NCBI GenBank assembly: GCA_050012355.1
Contig: JBEKHI010000304.1
Location: 1-10,486 of the forward strand
Length of the DNA: 10,486 bases
Direction: 5' to 3'
DNA from: JBEKHI01 sp050012355
Lineage (GTDB): Bacteria; Actinomycetota; Actinomycetes; Streptosporangiales; Streptosporangiaceae
Part shown: positions 7,542-10,486 of the stretch, piece after piece
Layout: each line of letters begins with the position of its first letter
How positions within the stretch are numbered: the first letter of the stretch is position 1
Notes under the pieces: generated by a model
Seen by the model: only the letters and a program-made list of their open reading frames with translations
Databases searched by the model: none
What the model was told of the DNA's origin: nothing
Program-made: the position numbers and the translations under genes

Positions 7542-9419
7542 GTGAACCACCGTCAAGACGGACAACACGCCGGCGCGACCCCCGTCACTCGTCGCCTGGC
7601 GAAGGCGGCCAGCACATCGAGCGCGCTCGATGTGGGTATCGCCCTCGGTTCCGGTTACCAGGACTACTTCACCTCGCTGTCCTCCAGCGCCCAGCAATCC
7701 GAGATCGCGGGAATGCAGGCTGCGGGCATCACCTGGATACGGCTGGACGCCGATTGGGACATCGTCCAGCCGGCCGAAACCAGCGGCTTCGACTGGTCCG
7801 TGCCCGATGCGATGGCTGACGCCATGCTCGCGGCGGGGATGAAACTCGACATCCTGCTGTACGAATCGCCGACCTGGGCGCGTCTGGCCGCCGGAGCCAC
7901 GCCACTGGACAGCCCCTGGCCGACACCGGATCCAGCGCTGTACGCAACTTACTGCGCGGCCGCGGCCAGCCACTACAGCGCCATGGGAGTACACACCTTC
8001 GAGCTGTGGAACGAGCCGAACCTGGACACTGGCGTCGCGGCCGGGAAGTCCGGGACGCCGTCGGGCTGGGGATACCTCTCCCCGCTCGGTTTCGCCAATC
8101 TCGCCGTCGCCGCCTACCCGGCGATCAAGGCCGCGGACTCAGCCGCGACCGTGCTGGGCGGCACCCTGGCGACCCACGACGAGTACGGGTACGGCGGCAC
8201 GGTCCGGACCGCCTCGTGGCCGACGCTCGCCGCCGGGTCCACCAGCGCTCAGGTCACCTGTGCCACCGCGGATTCCTCCGATCTGTACACACTGCTCGCT
8301 GACGCCGACGGACTGTTCCCCGTCGGTACGTACATCACCTCGGTGGAGTCCGGGGTGGGATATACCGTCGCACCGCCGGCCTGGGATACGTCCTTCGCGG
8401 CCATCGCCGCCGGCTCCGCGGTCACGGTGCACCTGAGCTACGGGTACGCGCCGGATGTATTCCTGACCCAGGCGTACGCGCAGGCCGCCGGGAAGCCCAT
8501 GTGGGACGCGCTGGCGATCCATCCTTACACCCCGCCCTGGCTCCCGGCGGAGCAGCCACTTGTCGCGGGCGGGTTCACGACTATCCCGACGCTGCGGGAG
8601 ATCATGGTCGCCAACGGCGAGAGCGCGAAGCCGATGTGGATCACCGAGATAGGCGGCGCCACCGGGAGGGCCAGCGCGTCCTGGCCAGCCACGGACGCCA
8701 CGGGCACGTCACTGCCCGTCACCTCGCCCAACGCGACCACCGATGACGTGCATTATCTGCTCGTCGCCGACGGGGCGCCAACGGGAAGCTTCGTATGGAA
8801 CGCCACCGCCGGCGCGGGGTGGACTGTGCTGCCGCCGACCGGACTGGTCCTGGCGAGCGCGCTGACCTCTGGGACCGCGATCACTTCCCTCACCGTCGCC
8901 GCCACGGCGGAGGCGACCACGATAGCGGCGGGCACCCTGGTCAAGGTCACCGTGGCGCCAGGAGACGCCTCGGGCGTGACCTCGGTCGCGAAAAGCACGA
9001 CGACGGAGACGGTCACCACGTCGACCAGCGCCGAGACGCTCATCCCGGTCAGCAGCGTCACCCCAGTGGCTGATTATCCCGTCGGCAGCGTCATACAGGC
9101 CTCGATCGGGCAGACGTTGGGCACCGACGTCGCGGAGGGCGTCCACACCATCGTTGACATCTACCCGCCCGGTGCGGCGCAGAACGCCTCGATTAGCGAG
9201 GCGACCCAGGCGGAGACCATCACGGATGTATTCACCGCCATCGAAACCGGCATTCCCGCGAGTACCGGGGTGGTCGGTGCCGGTCCGTGGCCGTATGTCG
9301 AGGCCGTCTTCGTGTTCTGCTGGAGCGACGCCGGCGGGACGGCTGGTCCCTTCGGCCTGGTCCGCGCGGATGGCACGGCCAAGCCGGCCCTGGCGGCGCT
9401 CACCGCCGCAGCCGGATAA
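7542..9419 (+). CDS. Clan GH-A-like glycoside hydrolase with two inserted modules
   Basis: 625 aa from the GTG at 7542; a GTG at codon 31 (7632) is an alternative. The core looks like a TIM-barrel retaining glycosidase of the cellulase/GH39-like type: GITWIRLDADWDIVQP (62-77), MKLDILLYESPTWA (100-113), HTFELWNEPN (151-160) with E158 as expected acid/base, AATVLGGTLATHD (201-213), MWDALAIHPYTPPW (320-333), KPMWITEIGG (363-372) with E369 as expected nucleophile, and VEAVFVFCWSD (586-596) as the last strand. Two Ser/Thr/Ala-rich beta-like modules interrupt the barrel: ~222-300 after strand 5, and ~373-553 between strands 7 and 8. Both contain IAAG[ST]xVxV and [FY]PVG[TS] motifs, and ALTSGTAITSLTV (440-452) recalls virion/tail proteins. 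No signal peptide or membrane helix is seen, so the site of action is unclear. The substrate cannot be named. Confidence 0.85.
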   Translation: MNHRQDGQHAGATPVTRRLAKAASTSSALDVGIALGSGYQDYFTSLSSSAQQSEIAGMQAAGITWIRLDADWDIVQPAETSGFDWSVPDAMADAMLAAGMKLDILLYESPTWARLAAGATPLDSPWPTPDPALYATYCAAAASHYSAMGVHTFELWNEPNLDTGVAAGKSGTPSGWGYLSPLGFANLAVAAYPAIKAADSAATVLGGTLATHDEYGYGGTVRTASWPTLAAGSTSAQVTCATADSSDLYTLLADADGLFPVGTYITSVESGVGYTVAPPAWDTSFAAIAAGSAVTVHLSYGYAPDVFLTQAYAQAAGKPMWDALAIHPYTPPWLPAEQPLVAGGFTTIPTLREIMVANGESAKPMWITEIGGATGRASASWPATDATGTSLPVTSPNATTDDVHYLLVADGAPTGSFVWNATAGAGWTVLPPTGLVLASALTSGTAITSLTVAATAEATTIAAGTLVKVTVAPGDASGVTSVAKSTTTETVTTSTSAETLIPVSSVTPVADYPVGSVIQASIGQTLGTDVAEGVHTIVDIYPPGAAQNASISEATQAETITDVFTAIETGIPASTGVVGAGPWPYVEAVFVFCWSDAGGTAGPFGLVRADGTAKPALAALTAAAG

Positions 9420-9450
9420 CGAACGTACCGGTTCTCGCCTGCCCAGATTG

Positions 9451-9502
9451 TGGTCGGTGTGGCACCAACCCGGCTCTTATCTGGTTGGTGCCACACCGAC
9501 CA
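9451..9502. terminator. Perfect 20-bp palindrome between convergent genes
   Basis: The left arm TGGTCGGTGTGGCACCAACC (9451-9470) pairs exactly with 9483-9502, leaving a 12-nt loop. It lies 31 bp after the hydrolase stop and 9 bp after the stop of the convergent reductase gene, so it is well placed as a bidirectional terminator. There is no U-tract, which is common in actinomycetes. Both strands read V-W-H-Q-P-5 residues-G-A-T-P-T when translated, a by-product of the palindrome. Its resemblance to the 52-bp element at 7423-7474 suggests it is also a member of a dispersed palindromic repeat family. Confidence 0.8.
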
Positions 9503-9511
9503 GCATGAGCC

Positions 9512-10372
9512 TTAGGGTGCGAGGGCTTCCTTAAGGTAGTCGGCCAGGGTGATCGGGGGCCGGCCGAGGAGCGCGGCGAGTGCGGGGTCCGCTGGCACGA
9601 AATCTCCGTGCCGGCTCGCGATGAACAGGCCGACCAGCATGTCGGCCTGCGCTTCCGGGAGACCGTGCGCGAGCAGGCTTGCCCGGTAGTCGGCGTCGGA
9701 GACGACGATCCGGCGGACCGGGTGCCCGGTGACGTGGCTAGCGATCTCCGCGACGCCGGTCATGTCGATCGCCTCGGCCGCGGTGAGCGGCGGCGTTACC
9801 CCGTCCAGGAGTCCGTCCTCGGCGAGGGCGAGCGCCGTCACGTCGGCGAGGTCGGCATGCGCGGTCCAGGCGACCGGCCCATCCTCCGGCGCGGCGAGTT
9901 CCCCCGTCTTGAGCGCCGCGCCGAGCAGCATGGGGACGGTCGAGGCGTAGAAACCGTTGCGCAGTGTCGTGTAGGCGACGCCGCTGTCGCGCAGAATCGC
10001 CTCGGTGGCAGCGTGGTCGACCATCGGGGGGAACGGCGAGGACGGGCTCACGCCCATGTGGCTGGTGTAGAGGATGCGTTTGGCTCCGGCCGCCACGGCG
10101 GCCTCGATGGCCAGGCGGTGGGCGCGGACAAGCCCCGCGCCGGTGCTGTCCGCCGAGACGATGAGCACCTGCTCGGCGCCCTCAAACGCATGCCGAAGGC
10201 TCGCCGGGTCGGTGAAGTCACCCCGGCGGACGCGCACGCCCCGTTCTTCGAGCGCTCGAGCCTGCTGCGGGTCGCGGACGCTGACGCCCACTTGTGCGGC
10301 CGGGACGTGGTCCAGCAGCCGTTCGGTGATCGCCCGGCCGAGCTGGCCGTTGGCTCCGGTAACGATGATCAC
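9512..10372 (-). CDS. NmrA/QorB-like NAD(P)H-dependent quinone reductase
   Basis: 286 aa from a GTG at 10372 preceded by a perfect AGGAGG (10384 down to 10379) six bases away, which fixes the start. It is an atypical short-chain dehydrogenase with an N-terminal Rossmann fold: IIVTGANGQLGRAI (2-15) carries the GxxGxxG nucleotide loop, and SVRDPQQARAL (31-41) places R33 where NADP-preferring members bind the phosphate. Further family marks are GDFTDPASLRHAFEGAEQVLIVS (51-73), AGAKRILYTSHMGV (95-108), DHAATEAILRDSGVAYTTLRNGFY (119-142) and a C-terminal region ending PPITLADYLKEALAP. Length and motifs match E. coli YtfG/QorB, which reduces quinones with NADPH. The divergent gene at 10450 and the operator-like repeat between them fit a reductase induced by electrophile or quinone stress. 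The exact substrate is unknown. Confidence 0.92.
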   Translation of the reverse strand: MIIVTGANGQLGRAITERLLDHVPAAQVGVSVRDPQQARALEERGVRVRRGDFTDPASLRHAFEGAEQVLIVSADSTGAGLVRAHRLAIEAAVAAGAKRILYTSHMGVSPSSPFPPMVDHAATEAILRDSGVAYTTLRNGFYASTVPMLLGAALKTGELAAPEDGPVAWTAHADLADVTALALAEDGLLDGVTPPLTAAEAIDMTGVAEIASHVTGHPVRRIVVSDADYRASLLAHGLPEAQADMLVGLFIASRHGDFVPADPALAALLGRPPITLADYLKEALAP

Positions 10373-10393
10373 AGTGATCCTCCTGGCTTGTTT

Positions 10394-10445
10394 CCACTGA
10401 TAACAGGTGAGCGTACCATCGATAACTCGATCTTGTTATCATTGG
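10394..10445. promoter_or_regulatory. Operator-like inverted repeat in divergent spacer
   Basis: CCACTGATAACA (10394-10405) and TGTTATCATTGG (10434-10445) are inverted repeats matching at 11 of 12 positions, including a perfect 8-bp core (TGATAACA/TGTTATCA). A third GATAAC lies between them at 10421-10426. The two arms are 40 bp apart centre to centre, nearly four helical turns. They fill the 77-bp spacer between two divergent starts, so they probably bind the regulator encoded to the right. TTATCA-type sequences here could also serve as -10 elements. Confidence 0.55.
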
Positions 10446-10449
10446 AATC

Positions 10450-10486
10450 ATGGCAGAAGTATCGGACGGGCACCGCGAGCGGATCA
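10450..10486 (+). CDS. Start of divergent gene, possibly HxlR-type regulator (truncated)
   Basis: The ATG at 10450 opens a frame reading MAEVSDGHRERI up to the window end; TGGAA lies just upstream as a weak ribosome site. Only 12 residues are visible, so the family cannot be read from sequence. The guess of an HxlR-type regulator rests on context: a QorB-like reductase divergent from a regulator, as in E. coli ytfG/ytfH, with an inverted repeat in between. Confidence 0.4.
   Translation, partial: MAEVSDGHRERI

Noticed and set aside
9161..9496. 111-codon - strand frame starting MWHQPDKSRVGATPT
   Set aside because: Starts inside the palindrome at 9451-9502 and then runs antisense to the hydrolase gene; the peptide motif is a by-product of the palindrome.

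Overview
The window looks like chromosomal DNA from a high-GC actinomycete. Third codon positions are strongly GC-rich in most genes, several starts are GTG, and a three-gene succinate dehydrogenase operon (sdhCAB, with one cytochrome b subunit and no sdhD) sits divergent from a LysR regulator. No rRNA, tRNA, CRISPR array, integrase or transposase was seen.

Layout, left to right. (1) Positions 1-1136 (+) hold the 3' part of an unidentified gene with two regions that look ACT-like. (2) Positions 1100-2840 (-) hold a two-gene cassette of visibly lower GC: a 135-aa protein of a conserved but uncharacterised type, then a 446-aa protein whose C-terminus resembles the ImmA/IrrE peptidase domain but lacks the HExxH zinc motif. 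The cassette overlaps the sdhB stop codon by 4 nt, so it appears attached to the tail of the sdh operon. (3) Positions 2837-6248 (-) are sdhC-sdhA-sdhB, each overlapping the next by 1 or 4 nt. (4) Positions 6249-6326 are the divergent control region, with a perfect 6-5-6 inverted repeat fitting a LysR T-N11-A box and a CTATGAA repeat spaced 31 bp. (5) Positions 6327-7265 (+) encode the LysR regulator. (6) Positions 7266-7541 are a gene-poor spacer with a decayed 52-bp palindrome. (7) Positions 7542-9419 (+) encode a 625-aa clan GH-A-like glycoside hydrolase with two modules inserted in the barrel and no signal peptide. (8) Positions 9451-9502 carry a perfect 20-bp-arm palindrome of the same 52-bp length as the one upstream of the hydrolase gene; it lies between convergent genes. 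(9) Positions 9512-10372 (-) encode an NmrA/QorB-like NAD(P)H-dependent quinone reductase, divergent from a gene starting at 10450 (+) that is probably its regulator and is cut by the window end.

How the genes work together. SdhC, SdhA and SdhB form membrane complex II (succinate:quinone oxidoreductase) and the divergent LysR is the natural candidate regulator. The reductase and the truncated right-hand gene resemble the ytfG(qorB)/ytfH arrangement. The best candidates for something undescribed are the small-protein plus pseudo-ImmA/IrrE cassette fused to the sdh operon, and the hydrolase with inserted modules flanked by related palindromes.
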